In this document: positions 8,811 through 19,900 of the stretch, one piece after another | How the letters are laid out: each line of letters opens with the position of its first letter | Position numbering within the stretch: the first letter of the stretch is position 1 | Source of the DNA: JBAZTO01 sp041661865 | GTDB lineage: Bacteria > Planctomycetota > Phycisphaerae > SM23-33 | NCBI GenBank assembly: GCA_041661865.1 | Contig: JBAZTO010000007.1 | Coordinates: forward strand, 1-64,000 | DNA: 64,000 bases | Direction: 5' to 3' | The notes under the pieces: model-generated | Seen by the model: only the letters and a program-made list of their open reading frames with translations | Database searches by the model: none | What the model was told of the DNA's origin: nothing | Made by a program: the position numbers and the translations under genes

Positions 8811-9536
8811 TCACATCACCCATCCGCCATCGACGTGCAGGTTCTGGCCGGTGATGTAATCGCTGCCCAGCAGGAACAGGACGGCATTGACGACGTCGGC
8901 GGGGGCGCCGGGGCGCTTCAGGGGGACCAGCGGGAGCACCCGCTCCTTGTATTCTTCCGACGTGCCTTCCTGCCACAAGGCGATGCCCGGGCCGACGGCA
9001 TTGACGCGGATGTTTCGGCCGGCCAGGGCCCGCGCGGCACTCTGGGTCACGGAAATCAAGGCAGCCTTGGACGCGCAGTAAGCGACGTGGTCGCGGCGGC
9101 CTCGCTCGGCGGCGGAGTCGGCGATGTTGACGATGGCCGAGCCGTCGGGCATGAGCGGGAGGGCATGTCGGATGCACAAAGCCGGGGCCCGGGCGTTGAC
9201 GGCCAACTCGGCGTCCCACTGCGCTGCCGTCAGTTGCTCCAGCGGCGTGGGGTGATAGATGGCGGCGTTGTTGACCAGCACGTCCAGCCGTCCAAAGGTT
9301 CGCGCGAGGGCATGGAACATCGCCTCGATGTCAGCCTCGTTGGCCAGGTCGGCCTGGAAGACCTCGGCCCGTCGCCCCATCGCGCGAATGTTCCGCGCGA
9401 CTTCCAGGGCTTGCTCGCTCGACCCGTTGAAATGGATGGCCAAGTCGGCGCCTGCCTCGCCCAGCGCCAGGGCGATGGCCTTGCCCAGCCGCTTGGCTGA
9501 GCCGGTCACCAATGCGATTTTGCCGGACAGGTCCAT
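8811..9536 (-). CDS. Short-chain dehydrogenase/reductase, pteridine-reductase-like
   Basis: The protein has 241 residues, normal for classical SDRs. The cofactor motif TGSAKRLGKA (11-20) has the AKRLG form seen in pteridine reductases and FolM-like enzymes, which usually indicates NADPH preference. NNA at 89-91, Ser141 and the YCASK pair Tyr153/Lys157 complete the catalytic set. The C-terminus GQNLHVDGGWVM is standard. A dihydropteridine or dihydrofolate reductase role is possible but the substrate is not proven. The start has AGAGGG upstream. It lies 26 bases after the M42 peptidase stop on the same strand, so the two likely form an operon. Confidence 0.85.
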   Translation of the reverse strand: MDLSGKIALVTGSAKRLGKAIALALGEAGADLAIHFNGSSEQALEVARNIRAMGRRAEVFQADLANEADIEAMFHALARTFGRLDVLVNNAAIYHPTPLEQLTAAQWDAELAVNARAPALCIRHALPLMPDGSAIVNIADSAAERGRRDHVAYCASKAALISVTQSAARALAGRNIRVNAVGPGIALWQEGTSEEYKERVLPLVPLKRPGAPADVVNAVLFLLGSDYITGQNLHVDGGWVM

Positions 9537-9562
9537 TATTCAAACCCTCTGCGGCCGCCCGC

Positions 9563-10627
9563 CTACACCTTGACCTTCAGCCGTTCGCCCTTCTTGAGGT
9601 CCAGTGCCAGGGCCGCCAGCAACTCCGCCGCCGCCTGCGCATCCCGCAGATCCAGCAGGCCGACGGTCGTGTGCATGTAGCGGTTGGGAATGCCGATGAC
9701 CGCCGAGGGCACGCCGCCCTGCTTATTGTGAATGATCATCGCGTCGGTCCCGCCGGTCAGGTGGAAGGCCTCGACCTGGAGCTTGAGCTTCTTCTTCCTG
9801 GCCAGGCCGCGGAGGCGGGCCGTCAGCACCGGATGGTGCTCGCGCCCCAGCGTGATCGTCGGGCCAGCGCCCATCTTGACCTCGCCGTGTTCCTTGTTGT
9901 TGATGCCCGGCGAATCGGTGGCGTGCGTGACGTCGATGGCCACGGCCAGGTGCGGGTTGATGTTGAAGACATTCATGGCCGCCCCGGCCCCGCCTTGCTC
10001 TTCCTGCACCGACGAGCAGGCGTAGATCGCGCAGGCGGGCTTGCCCTCCGAGGCGATCCGCAGCGCCTCGATGGCCGTCCAGGTGCCCACGCGGTTGTCG
10101 AAGCAGCGGGAGACGCCGACGTTCTTGTCGAACATCTCGAAGTCCTCGACGAAGGTGATCGGGTCGCCGACGGCTACGCGCTTCTTGGCGTCCTTGCCGT
10201 CCTTGGCGCCGATGTCGATGAAGCATTCGTGGAACTTGGGCACCTCGGCCTTCTTGTCGCGCTCCTGGAGGTGAATCGCCGTCGAGCCGATCACGCCGCG
10301 GACCTCGCCCTTTTCCGCGTGGATGATCACGCGACGCGACCGCAACAGGGCCGGGTCGACCCCGCCGATCCGCTGGAAGTAAATGAAGCCCTTCTCGTCG
10401 ATGTGCTTGATCATCAGGCCCAACTCATCGGCGTGGCCGTCGAACATGAGCTTGGGGTCGCCCTTGGGATTGAGCACCGCGATGGCGTTGCCGTAACTGT
10501 CGGTGTGGACTTCGTCGGCGTACCTGCGGGCGTAATCGCACCAGACTTTCTGGCACGGCGATTCGTAACCGCTGGGCGAAGGCGTAGTCAGGAGGTCCTT
10601 GAGAAACTTGAAGGATTCGTCTCGCAT
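9563..10627 (-). CDS. M42-family aminopeptidase (glutamyl aminopeptidase/FrvX-like)
   Basis: The protein has 354 residues, typical for M42 tetrahedral aminopeptidases, cytosolic dizinc or dicobalt enzymes that trim peptides. All expected landmarks are present: GHADELG with His65, DNRVG with Asp177, the catalytic and metal-binding EE pair Glu209/Glu210 in SSVQEEQGGAG, DVTHATDSPG with Asp232, and His319 in RYMHT. The start is supported by AAAGGA upstream. It is the first gene of a two-gene minus-strand unit with the SDR. Specificity is not predictable; some M42 members were once annotated as endoglucanases. Confidence 0.92.
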   Translation of the reverse strand: MRDESFKFLKDLLTTPSPSGYESPCQKVWCDYARRYADEVHTDSYGNAIAVLNPKGDPKLMFDGHADELGLMIKHIDEKGFIYFQRIGGVDPALLRSRRVIIHAEKGEVRGVIGSTAIHLQERDKKAEVPKFHECFIDIGAKDGKDAKKRVAVGDPITFVEDFEMFDKNVGVSRCFDNRVGTWTAIEALRIASEGKPACAIYACSSVQEEQGGAGAAMNVFNINPHLAVAIDVTHATDSPGINNKEHGEVKMGAGPTITLGREHHPVLTARLRGLARKKKLKLQVEAFHLTGGTDAMIIHNKQGGVPSAVIGIPNRYMHTTVGLLDLRDAQAAAELLAALALDLKKGERLKVKV

Positions 10628-10821
10628 AATGGATCCTTTGATAAAGTGGCCAAGTCGATCAACTGCAATACTCTAGCCCTGCCCGGAGCCGTTAGCAAGC
10701 CTGACCCTCCCCGCGCGGCCAAGCGGGCCCGCCGCATCGCCGCTTGCGTAACCGCTTGTTGCAGCGCCACTACGCTATACTTGGATGGAAGCTTTATCCA
10801 GAGGCAAAGGCCAGTCCACCC

Positions 10822-12774
10822 ATGAGAAGAGTCAGTATCCGAACCAAGCTGGTGTTGCTGCTCGTGACGGTGGCGGCGCTGCCGATGCTCGTGGCCCTGC
10901 TGATCTTCACCGCTCGTTCGCGGAGCCTGGGGACCGAGAGCGTCGGTCAGACACTCACGGCGGCGGCACGGGCGCGCGCACTGGCTTTTCAACTGAACCT
11001 CGTTGGAGAAGCCGACAAACTTCAGGTCGCCCTGGCCCATGACACCGCGGTTCATCGCTTCCTCGACAAACGGCATTACCAGAGGTCTATGGAAGAGTTG
11101 AAGATCCTGGATGAGCGCTGGCCGACGTTGGCCCGCAACCATCCCTCTCTGTCAGGGGTACTGGATACTCCGCTGTCCCGGCAGCTTCACCTCTTGCAGG
11201 AAGATGACCCCAGCCTGGCCGAGATCATGGTCACCGACCGTTTCGGGCAGTTGGTGGCTTCGACGGGCAGAACCACGGACTTCTACCAGGGTGACGAGGA
11301 GTGGTGGCAGTGGGCCTGGAATGGGGGAGAAGGACAAGTTTACGTCCCGCCCATTGGTTACGATGAAAGCAGCAGGGTCTGGAGCGTGGACCTGTGTGTT
11401 CCCATCCGCCATGCCGAGACGGGCGAAGTCGTCGGCATCGTCAAGGCGGTTATTGACCTGTCGTCCTGGCTGCATCGGCTGCCGGTGGAGATTGTGCCCT
11501 GGCCGACCACGGCACTGCTGGTCCAACGGGACGGCACGGTCCTTTACCGGCAGGGGATGATGACGGCCGAAAGCCAGCCCTCTTCTCTTTTGAAAGGGCC
11601 CAGGCCGATTATCGTCAATGGCCCTGATACCTGGCGGGTCTCCCCGAATGGATGCATCTACGCCACCGGGACGATTAGCTTGCCCGAGAATATGGGCGGG
11701 GAAAAGGCTGAGGGCATCGACTGGGTGGTGGTACTCTGCGCCTCCTCCGCCGAGGCGCTGGCGGAAGTGCATGGTCTGAGCATGACGATCCTGCTGATCG
11801 GGCTGATTGCCATCGTGCTGATCCTGGCAATCGCGCTTTACTTGTCCGAGTATGGAGTGACCCGGAGGGTCCGCCTGCTGGCTCAGACTGCCCGCGAGGT
11901 AGCCCAAGGCGACCTTAGCCGGCGGATTGCGCCGCACTGGAAGCACAAGAAGCTTACCGGATTCGACGAGATCGACGCATTGGCCGCGGACTTTGACACG
12001 ATGATCGGGGAGATCCAGCGGTCCTATGACACCATCAAGACCGCCAACGACCTGAAGGCCAACTTCATTCGCATTGCCGGCCACGAGTTTCGCACGCCCG
12101 TCAGCTACATCCTGGGCATGACGCGGCTGCTGCGGGACACCCACGACGCGGATCGGTTGCTGCACGGGGTGCAGATGATGGGCGCCAAGGCCAAGCGTCT
12201 GGACGATATTACGCAAGCCATGTTCAAGCTCATGCCCGAGGCCCCTTACGCCCATGCGATGCAATACTCGGACGTGGCGATCAAGGAACTTCTGGAGGAA
12301 GTATACCTGGACAGTTTTCCCTTCGTGGAACGGCGCCATCAGAAGCTGGTCGTGAACATCTCGTCGGATTTTCCACTCATCCGCGCCGACCATTACAAGC
12401 TGCGCGACGCAGTGGAGAACCTGGTGATGAATGCCGTCAAGTTCTCACCCGATGGAGCGACGGTGGCCATCAAGGCGAGGCGGGAAGGTGACAATGTTGT
12501 TATCGAGGTTACCGACGAGGGGGTAGGGATTTTGCCGGCCGACCAGCCCCACATCTTCGAGCCCTTTTTCAGCGGTTCGGACGTCATGAAGCATTCGACG
12601 GGCGAAGCGGACTTTCAGAAACGCGGCCTGGGCCTGGGCCTGACGGTGGTCAGGCATTTCGTCGTGCTGCACGGCGGGAAGGTTACCTTCACCACCAGTT
12701 CAGCCGGTTCCACCTTCAGGATCGAACTGCCCCTATCTCCACCTCCCTCCCAGGCGGCGGGCGAGGTGGAATAG
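10822..12774 (+). CDS. Membrane sensor histidine kinase with extracytoplasmic sensor and HAMP domain
   Basis: The protein has 650 residues. One transmembrane segment near residues 8-30 is followed by a periplasmic region to about residue 310 that ends in a Cache/PAS-like strand set (VWSVDLCVPIRHAETGEVVGIV). A second hydrophobic segment (ILLIGLIAIVLILAIALYL) leads to a HAMP domain (REVAQGDLSRRI). The HisKA box GHEFRTPVSYILG places the phosphorylated His at 421. The ATPase domain has NAVKFSPDG and DEGVGI. The ATG at 10822 is chosen because it puts a basic start just before the first membrane helix. The stop lies seven bases from the stop of a response regulator on the opposite strand; its partner may be that protein. 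Confidence 0.9.
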   Translation: MRRVSIRTKLVLLLVTVAALPMLVALLIFTARSRSLGTESVGQTLTAAARARALAFQLNLVGEADKLQVALAHDTAVHRFLDKRHYQRSMEELKILDERWPTLARNHPSLSGVLDTPLSRQLHLLQEDDPSLAEIMVTDRFGQLVASTGRTTDFYQGDEEWWQWAWNGGEGQVYVPPIGYDESSRVWSVDLCVPIRHAETGEVVGIVKAVIDLSSWLHRLPVEIVPWPTTALLVQRDGTVLYRQGMMTAESQPSSLLKGPRPIIVNGPDTWRVSPNGCIYATGTISLPENMGGEKAEGIDWVVVLCASSAEALAEVHGLSMTILLIGLIAIVLILAIALYLSEYGVTRRVRLLAQTAREVAQGDLSRRIAPHWKHKKLTGFDEIDALAADFDTMIGEIQRSYDTIKTANDLKANFIRIAGHEFRTPVSYILGMTRLLRDTHDADRLLHGVQMMGAKAKRLDDITQAMFKLMPEAPYAHAMQYSDVAIKELLEEVYLDSFPFVERRHQKLVVNISSDFPLIRADHYKLRDAVENLVMNAVKFSPDGATVAIKARREGDNVVIEVTDEGVGILPADQPHIFEPFFSGSDVMKHSTGEADFQKRGLGLGLTVVRHFVVLHGGKVTFTTSSAGSTFRIELPLSPPPSQAAGEVE

Positions 12775-12781
12775 GCCACGC

Positions 12782-13192
12782 TCAGCTTCGATCTTCGCCG
12801 GTACTGGGGGTGTAATTCCTGCGGATCAAATCGCGGAGGGTTTCCACAACTTCATCGGGATCGAAGGGTTTGGCAAAGTATGCGTCCGCACCGGCCTTGT
12901 AACCGGTGTTTCGGCAGTCTTCCGCGTCCAGGGCGGTCAGGATGACGATGGGCGTGTGACCGTTGTTCATCCCCCGCAGGCGCCGGCACGTCTCAAAGCC
13001 GTCCATCTCGGGCAGCATCACGTCCAGAAGCACCGCGTCGGCCTTGCGGCGTTGGAAAAGGTCAATCGCTTCGAGCCCGGTGTAGGCGGCCACGGCGTCC
13101 AGTCCATACAGGGCCATGAACTCTCGTTCCAACTCGTTCATCTCGACGTCGTCTTCGACCACCATCACGATGGGGCGGTGGTTGACACTCAT
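12782..13192 (-). CDS. Stand-alone CheY-like response regulator
   Basis: The protein has 136 residues, a single receiver domain and no output domain. The acidic pocket Asp14/Asp15, phosphoacceptor Asp57 (LLDVMLPEMDGF), Thr86 and Lys108 (FAKPF) are all present, so it should be phosphorylatable. The ribosome site AAGGAGGG is very strong. The gene is convergent with the sensor kinase gene next to it, an unusual arrangement for a cognate pair. With no DNA-binding domain it probably acts by protein contact or as part of a phosphorelay. Confidence 0.9.
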   Translation of the reverse strand: MSVNHRPIVMVVEDDVEMNELEREFMALYGLDAVAAYTGLEAIDLFQRRKADAVLLDVMLPEMDGFETCRRLRGMNNGHTPIVILTALDAEDCRNTGYKAGADAYFAKPFDPDEVVETLRDLIRRNYTPSTGEDRS

Positions 13193-13285
13193 AGCGCCCT
13201 CCTTGGGCAGTTTTTGGGCAAACCCCTCTCTGTGCCCATATCAATAGTACGATCCGAAACAGATGCTTCCTGCAACAAACAGTTC

Positions 13286-13291
13286 TATAAT
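13286..13291 (+). promoter_or_regulatory. Perfect -10 box placed for a leaderless transcript
   Basis: TATAAT lies nine bases before the ATG at 13301, and no Shine-Dalgarno is visible in between. Transcription would start at or very near the start codon. No good -35 is seen, so the call is tentative. Confidence 0.35.
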
Positions 13292-13300
13292 TAACGTTAG

Positions 13301-13807
13301 ATGAACGGCGAACCCAAGAGCGAGAACCTCCTTCCCACCGGCGGGCAGCTACGGCGGGCCATCGAGATTTATCTACAGTATGCCTATGACAAGCCTCCGC
13401 GAGCGATGCTGGCTAAGTTCATTCCACCCGAGGGGTTCGAGCCGATCCAGTGGCTAATGGGGCCGAACATCGAGCGCGACCCGCCCGACGCGCCGGCAGA
13501 GAGCGTCCGCTCTTTCGTCCTGCGAATGGGCAACGGCATGTACCGGCACATGAAACTGCGGTTGTCGCGTCCGCCACGGAGCAATGTGTTCCTTCTCAGC
13601 GTCGACTCCCATGACGCGATCTTGTCGGCCCTCAAGGGATCGGCCGATTATGAAGCCATCGAGAGTCTCAAGCGGCACAACGCCATCGTCGCCGAGGCCA
13701 TCCGCCTGGCCTGGGAGAACGAGAATCTCCCCACCGAGCGCGATTATCTTCGCTCCTGCCTGCGCGAGGCCCGCGCCGCCGCCCGCAATCAAAGCTCCAG
13801 CGGATGA
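13301..13807 (+). CDS. Hypothetical cytosolic protein
   Basis: The protein has 168 residues with no signal peptide or membrane helix. The N-terminal half (IEIYLQYAYDKPPRAMLAKF...) is mixed alpha/beta; the C-terminal third is a charged, helical segment ending in a low-complexity Ser/Gly tail. I do not recognise the family. It starts divergently from the response regulator and, as its promoter sits almost on the ATG, may be translated from a leaderless mRNA. It is 182 bases upstream of the giant gene, which appears to have its own promoter. Confidence 0.65.
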   Translation: MNGEPKSENLLPTGGQLRRAIEIYLQYAYDKPPRAMLAKFIPPEGFEPIQWLMGPNIERDPPDAPAESVRSFVLRMGNGMYRHMKLRLSRPPRSNVFLLSVDSHDAILSALKGSADYEAIESLKRHNAIVAEAIRLAWENENLPTERDYLRSCLREARAAARNQSSSG

Positions 13808-13841
13808 AATATGCCGGGTGTCCAAAAGAAGCTGGTTTTCC

Positions 13842-13871
13842 TTGACTTACCCATGCCCCTGTTGATATCCT
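13842..13871 (+). promoter_or_regulatory. Candidate sigma-70-type promoter of the giant gene
   Basis: TTGACT (13842-13847, five of six to consensus) and TATCCT (13866-13871, four of six) are separated by 18 bases. This predicts a leader of about 110 bases before the ATG at 13990. Confidence 0.4.
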
Positions 13872-13989
13872 CATGGTGCTGTTTGTAGGGCTGTGCTAGG
13901 GTCGTTGGATTAGATGGAAGGTGGAGCGTTCGTCCGGGAAAACGCGCTCCCCTGTTTGCACGCAGGGAAGAATCTTAAGGAGTAGTCTC

Positions 13990-16900
13990 ATGCAGTTACC
14001 TCCCCGAAACCGACAGGCCGATCCGGGCTTTCCGTGCCTCGAAAATCTCGAAGGCAGGCTCCTGCTGACAACGCTGACGATTCCGACCTCGGGGGATTAC
14101 CAGCGATTCCTCTATCACAGCTCTCAGGACGAGACTGTCCTGGTAACCTTCGGCGGCCAGGTCGGCGACACGATCGAACTGCTGGCAATGGACTACGGCA
14201 ACAACGTTGTGGACTTGCCGGGTGTGCTGATGTCGCAAGCCTCGCAGTTTTATTTTGGCCCAGATGACGTGGTGCCTTGGCCCGGCGGAATGTATGGCGA
14301 GCTGGTTACCTTCGGCGACGATTCCACCACATGGGTCGAAAACGTCAGCATGGCGGAGATTTTCGCTGTCTACGTCGCTAAGTCGTCTCCTGATACCGTA
14401 ATGACTTTCTCGACGGTGTCGGGCACGCTTAATGACGCCGAGGAGCCTCTGTGGTCCGAAACAATAAGCACTTGGGGGGGAACTTCGGCGAACCTGGTGT
14501 TAATGGCGCCGGATCCGCTTGCCGCGCCCAGCGGTTCCGGCGGCGCGCTGGTGGGCGGGGAGTACTGGTACACTGACGACAGTGGCAAGCCCGTCTATGG
14601 GGCGGTTTCCTCCGATGCCGCGTTGTCCGTGAATCCGACGGGCGCTTTCCCCGGCGGGGCGCTCCGGCCGGGCATCACCGTCGCCAACTCGCAGGTGACC
14701 GACCAGAACACCGACCATCCCGAGGGAGTGGGCAACAGTGTTCAGGCATTGGCGATTGGTCCGGACGGCAAGTTCTATGTCGTTGATTCGGGCGTGTTCT
14801 CCTCCGACAGCTACAGCGACACAACGTCCTTCGGCGCCGGCCTGATCGTCAACACGCTGGCCATCGGCGCCAACAGCAGGTTCTACAGCGTCGACAACGC
14901 GCGCGGCACGATCCTGGACAAGGGCGACGGCCTGGGCGGCGACATCGACGCACTGGCCTTCAACTCCGCCGGCGTGATGTACTGGGTGGACAATACATCA
15001 ACGGGCAGCACCCGCAACACACTGTGGAGGTCGCTCTCGCCGGACAGTGCGCCCATTTCCATCGGGACGATCCAGGACGGGCTTTCACCGGGCTTGAGCT
15101 ACGATGTCAAGTCGCTGGCCTTCGACGAGAACGGCGTGCTCTACGGCCTGGCGACCGTGGTGGATCTGGACCCCTCGACGCCGCCGGAAATTCCGCTTCC
15201 GGCCAGCGCCGTCTATCTCATCAAGATCGACACCGGCACGGGTCTGGCCCATCGCGGCCCGCGCGTTCAGGACACCGATCCGGCCACGACCGATTGGCCC
15301 ATCGCCATCGCCTTCGACGGCAGCGGCAACATGTACGGCGTGGACGGCAGCGACAACCTCGTCAGCATCAACCACCAGTTCGACAACGAAGGGATCGAGC
15401 CGGAAAACGGGCAGATGCAGGTGATCGCCCATTTGAACCAGACGGGCATCACGGGCATCGAGTTCGTCAACGGGCTGCTGTATGCCGTGACTTCCTCCAA
15501 TCTCTACCTGGTCAATGCGGCCACGGGCGCCTGCACCGACCTGGGGCCCACCGGCGTCAGTGACATGGATTCCCTGGCCTTTGACCCGACCGACCCGACC
15601 CATCTGTATTCGGCAACCCACCATGTGGGCGGCCAGCAGCCCCTTCAGATCTCCCTGGACTCCGCCGCCAGGCTGCTTGTGGGCGGCAGCGAAGGGGATA
15701 TCGACGATGCGCTCCCACTGATCGACGCGTCCAATCCCGACTTGGCGTACCGATCCGTCCACGCGATGGCCTTCAACGGCTCGCTCCTGTACGCGACGGG
15801 AGAGGCCGTGGACACCGACTTTGCCGATGGCTTTGACGACGCGCCCGCCGGGGTGTTCTTCCTCCAGATCGACCCTGCCACCGGCGCGGTCACGCGACTT
15901 GCGGCCCTCAGCGGCCCGGAAGACCTGTCGGGCATGGCGTTCGACAGCGCGGGCAATCTCTTCGGTGTTCATGACAATACTCTCTGGACTATCAACCTGG
16001 GCACGGGAGTGGCGACCTCGGTTTCGGCCGGCTTGCCCGCCAACATGATCGGCCTGCAGTTTGTCAGCATCGGCGGGAATGACGTCCTGTTTGGCCTCAC
16101 CAGTGGCGGTGACCTGTACTCGATCAACCCGGCCGACGGCGATGCGACTTTGCTGGGCGATACGAACTTCACCACCCACGCCGGCCTGGCGGTGGACCCG
16201 GCCAACCCGGACTTCCTCTGGACGGCTTCCGACGCGGGCAGCTACGTCCTGGCCGACATCCCGCTCTTTGGCCGTCTGGTCAAGAACGACCAGGGCACAG
16301 TGCTGGGCAAGCTGCAATTGAAGGACTCGATCCAGGCGGCTTACACCTTCCAGATGGGCGGGATGGACTTCAACAGCGCCGGGCAACTTTACGCCTTCGC
16401 CACCGTAGTCAACATTGACCCGTTGAACGTGGACAGTGCCGCCGATCAGGCCAGGCCGTGGCTGGTCCGCATCGACCCGACCACCGGCGTGGTCACGCGC
16501 ATTGCGCAGGTGACGACCAACCAGCCGCTGACCACGTTGTCGTTCTACGACAGCACGGAGTACTTCCCAAGGGACACGATCTTCACCACCGACGTCGGCG
16601 TCACGGATGTCTCAAACGTAACGAACTTGGGTGTTAACGCGACCAACCTGGCGATCAACAACGGCTTCTATTACACCGTCACCGCCACTGACCTCATAAG
16701 TACCGATACGATGTGGAATCCCGTCGTGGGATCGGTCGGCGCCCTGGCGGAGGTCTCCGAGATTGATAAGGAACCCGACGAAATCACTATCTCCTTCGGA
16801 AATATTAATTCATCAGACTTCGACGACACCGGACGGCTGTGGGCCGTGGGCGAAGTGCTTGACACCTCGGACCAAGAGCCCAACTACAGTGGCACCCACC

Positions 16901-19900
16901 TGCTCCAGATATCCACGGAACGATTTGTGCATATAATTCCCGGTGAGGACGGCGCGCCCGACACGTACGTCTATCGAGTGGCCGTCACGGTCGGGCCGGC
17001 GTTGAGTCGGACATTCTCCACTATCAGCTTCAGCGGCAGCACGCTCTACGGGATCGACGCGGCCACGGGCAATACCCTGTATACCATCGACCGTACCACT
17101 GGCGCGACGACCCTTCTCGCACAACTGGACGCGGGGAGCGTGGCGGAACCGTTCATCGGCATCGAAGTCCTCAACGGCTACATGTTGGGCGTCACGGCCA
17201 CCCATCTCTATCTCATCGATCCCAGCACCGGCAAGTGCGTGGACCTGGGCGCAACAACGGGCGTGACCGACCTGACGGGCCTGGCCAACAATCCGGCCCA
17301 GGGTGACGTGCTGTACGGTGTCGGCAGCGATGGAAAGGTGTGGGAGATCGGCTTTGCTGTCCAGTTGAAAACGGTGAGAATGGACGGGACGACGGTTGCC
17401 CGCTCGGCCATCCGCGACAGCCTGACAGCCACCACGCCTTTCGGCATTACCGGGATGGACTTCAGCAACGGCAGGCTTTACGCCGTCGTCAACTATGGCC
17501 AGGGGCTTGGCCAGCTTTTGAACGGTTCCTGGGTTACCGGCAAGCAGATCCTCTATGAGATCAACCCCGTTTCCGGGCAGGCCACGATGCAGAGCTGGCT
17601 GTGGCCCGACGGCGGGCTCAGTTCGCTCAGCGCCGACCCCAACGACCCCAACATTTTGTGGGCCACGGACCTGATTACGGCCCACTCGTCCCTGGACGAG
17701 GCCTACCAGGTCGCCAAGATCGACATGGGCGGGCAGGATGTGGACCGCATCATGATCGCCGGCACGCTGGCCGGGCGGCTTGAGACCGCCGGCAACCTGG
17801 ACACGCTCTACATGGGCTACCTGTGGGGCAACATCGTTGTTTCCAAGGATCTCGGCACCATCGCGACGCGCACCGGAGCCGCCGGGGTCTTCGACGGCGA
17901 CGGCAACTTCTATACGCCTTCCACCGGTTCGGGGATCTACGTCGACGGGTCGCTGGGGATGGTGGATTCCCGCGGCGACAGCCTCGACTTCTACAGCGCT
18001 GTGTACGCCGGCAACACGCTGGAGAACACGCTGACGGATCGCACGATTTACGAGTTGGAGGTGGCGACGCAGGACTGGAAGGAGGAAGACTTCTCCTTCC
18101 CCTGGATAATGGGCTACATGGATGACTACAGCAACGACACCCCGGAACAGGCCCAGTTCCTCAGCAGTTCCACGGGCAATTTCACGCTGAACGGGACGCT
18201 ATATAATGACGCAGGCATCCTGCCGAAGCCCAACAACGACGCCGTGACCAGCAGCACGTTCCTGACTGATCGCGAGCAGGATTGGTACGCCCTCTCGCTG
18301 ATGGCCGGCCAGACTTTCGTGATGGATGGAACCCTCGATGCAAGCACGGACGTCTTCCTGTTCGACGCATCGGGGCACCTGATGGGCACCTACGGGTATG
18401 AGACCCTTGGGACCACGCTCAAGTCGCTGACCTTCACCGCGCCGGCGGCCGGGGTGTACTACATCGCAGTGGCTGGGCGCGAAGGTAAGGACGGCAGTGG
18501 CGGCGACTACCAGTTGAACTTCACCAACGCCACGGCGGCGGCCCTCGGCGCCATCAACATCGTGGGCAACTACGGCAACGGGGGGAAAGATGCGAAGATC
18601 AACCATGTCGCCCATGCCGATGAGCAATCGGGCAATGTCCTGGTCGAAAACGGCGGCAACCTCGGTGCCATCGTCGTGTCGGGCAGAACCTACGGGTTGG
18701 ATGTCTATGCGACGGGCGGCGGCAATATCGGCGCCGTTCGTGCCGATGAGATCGGCGTTGACACCTCCGGCACCGAGATAGCGACTAATATCGCAATAAT
18801 TTCCTCCGAAGGCAATATCGGATCGGTGTCGACCATCACCGGCGCCATGTATTCCAAGATCTATGCCGGCGCCAACGACGGCGCGTTCAACGCCGATGCG
18901 TTCATCCAGAACATCTCGGTGGCCACGGAGTACAGGTTTGGAAGTATCCTGTCGGCCTCGGGCAGCATCGGCGTCATTGACGTCGGAGGCATCTTCGGCC
19001 AGTCTACAATCCGGGCCGGCAGCGACGGAGAGGGCGGCAACATCGACTTGATCCGTGCCGGCAGTTTCGGCGGCGTCGATACCGACAACAGAACCGTGGG
19101 CATCCCGAGGCTCTACACCGGCGACGGCGGCAACGTAGGCTATGTTTATGTCGTCGGAGAGATCTGGCAGGCTCTGAATGGCAATTCTGGGATAGCACAT
19201 GCCATTGCCCAGCCGTACACAGGACCACTGATCGACGACGGCGGCGGGTCGCTGAGAATCACTCCGGTGCCTACGACCTCCGGCCTGATAGTCCCATCCG
19301 TTTACACGCCCAGGATCTCCTATATCAGCATTCCGGTCAACGATGGAGCAGGCCAGGTGATCGCCCGGCTGATGGTGGACGGTTCGGTGAACATGACCGT
19401 CACGGGGAACTTCGAGATTTCCGACCTGGACATCGGCGCTGGCTGGGGCGTGCCCGATCCGGCGCACGATGATCTGCGTCCGACGACGGCGACTGTTAAT
19501 ATCGGGGGCAGCGGCGTCGCAGATATCTATTTCGCGCATGACGGGGCCGCCAGAAGCAGCGGCAACAACCCCAACGGCGACGGGACTGGCGGAGATACAA
19601 GCGGCGGCAACTTCGAGGTGGTCAATCTGGTCAATCGCACCAGGGGCGACCTAGTCAGCGGACACTTCGGCGCGGCGGTGGGCAATCTGGTCCTGGGCGG
19701 CAGCCTGGGCTACCTGGACGATGGTTCTACCGGTGCCTGGCTGCACGGCGCCGAGGTGGCCCCGGCCAGCGCGGATATCGCGGACGAGCCCCAGTATGGC
19801 TGGTTCGGCGGCTGGATGAACGGCCTGATGATCGACGGGATCGCGACCGACCAGCCCGGCACCACCGTCGGAGCAACCAAGGACGACTTCGGCCTGGACT

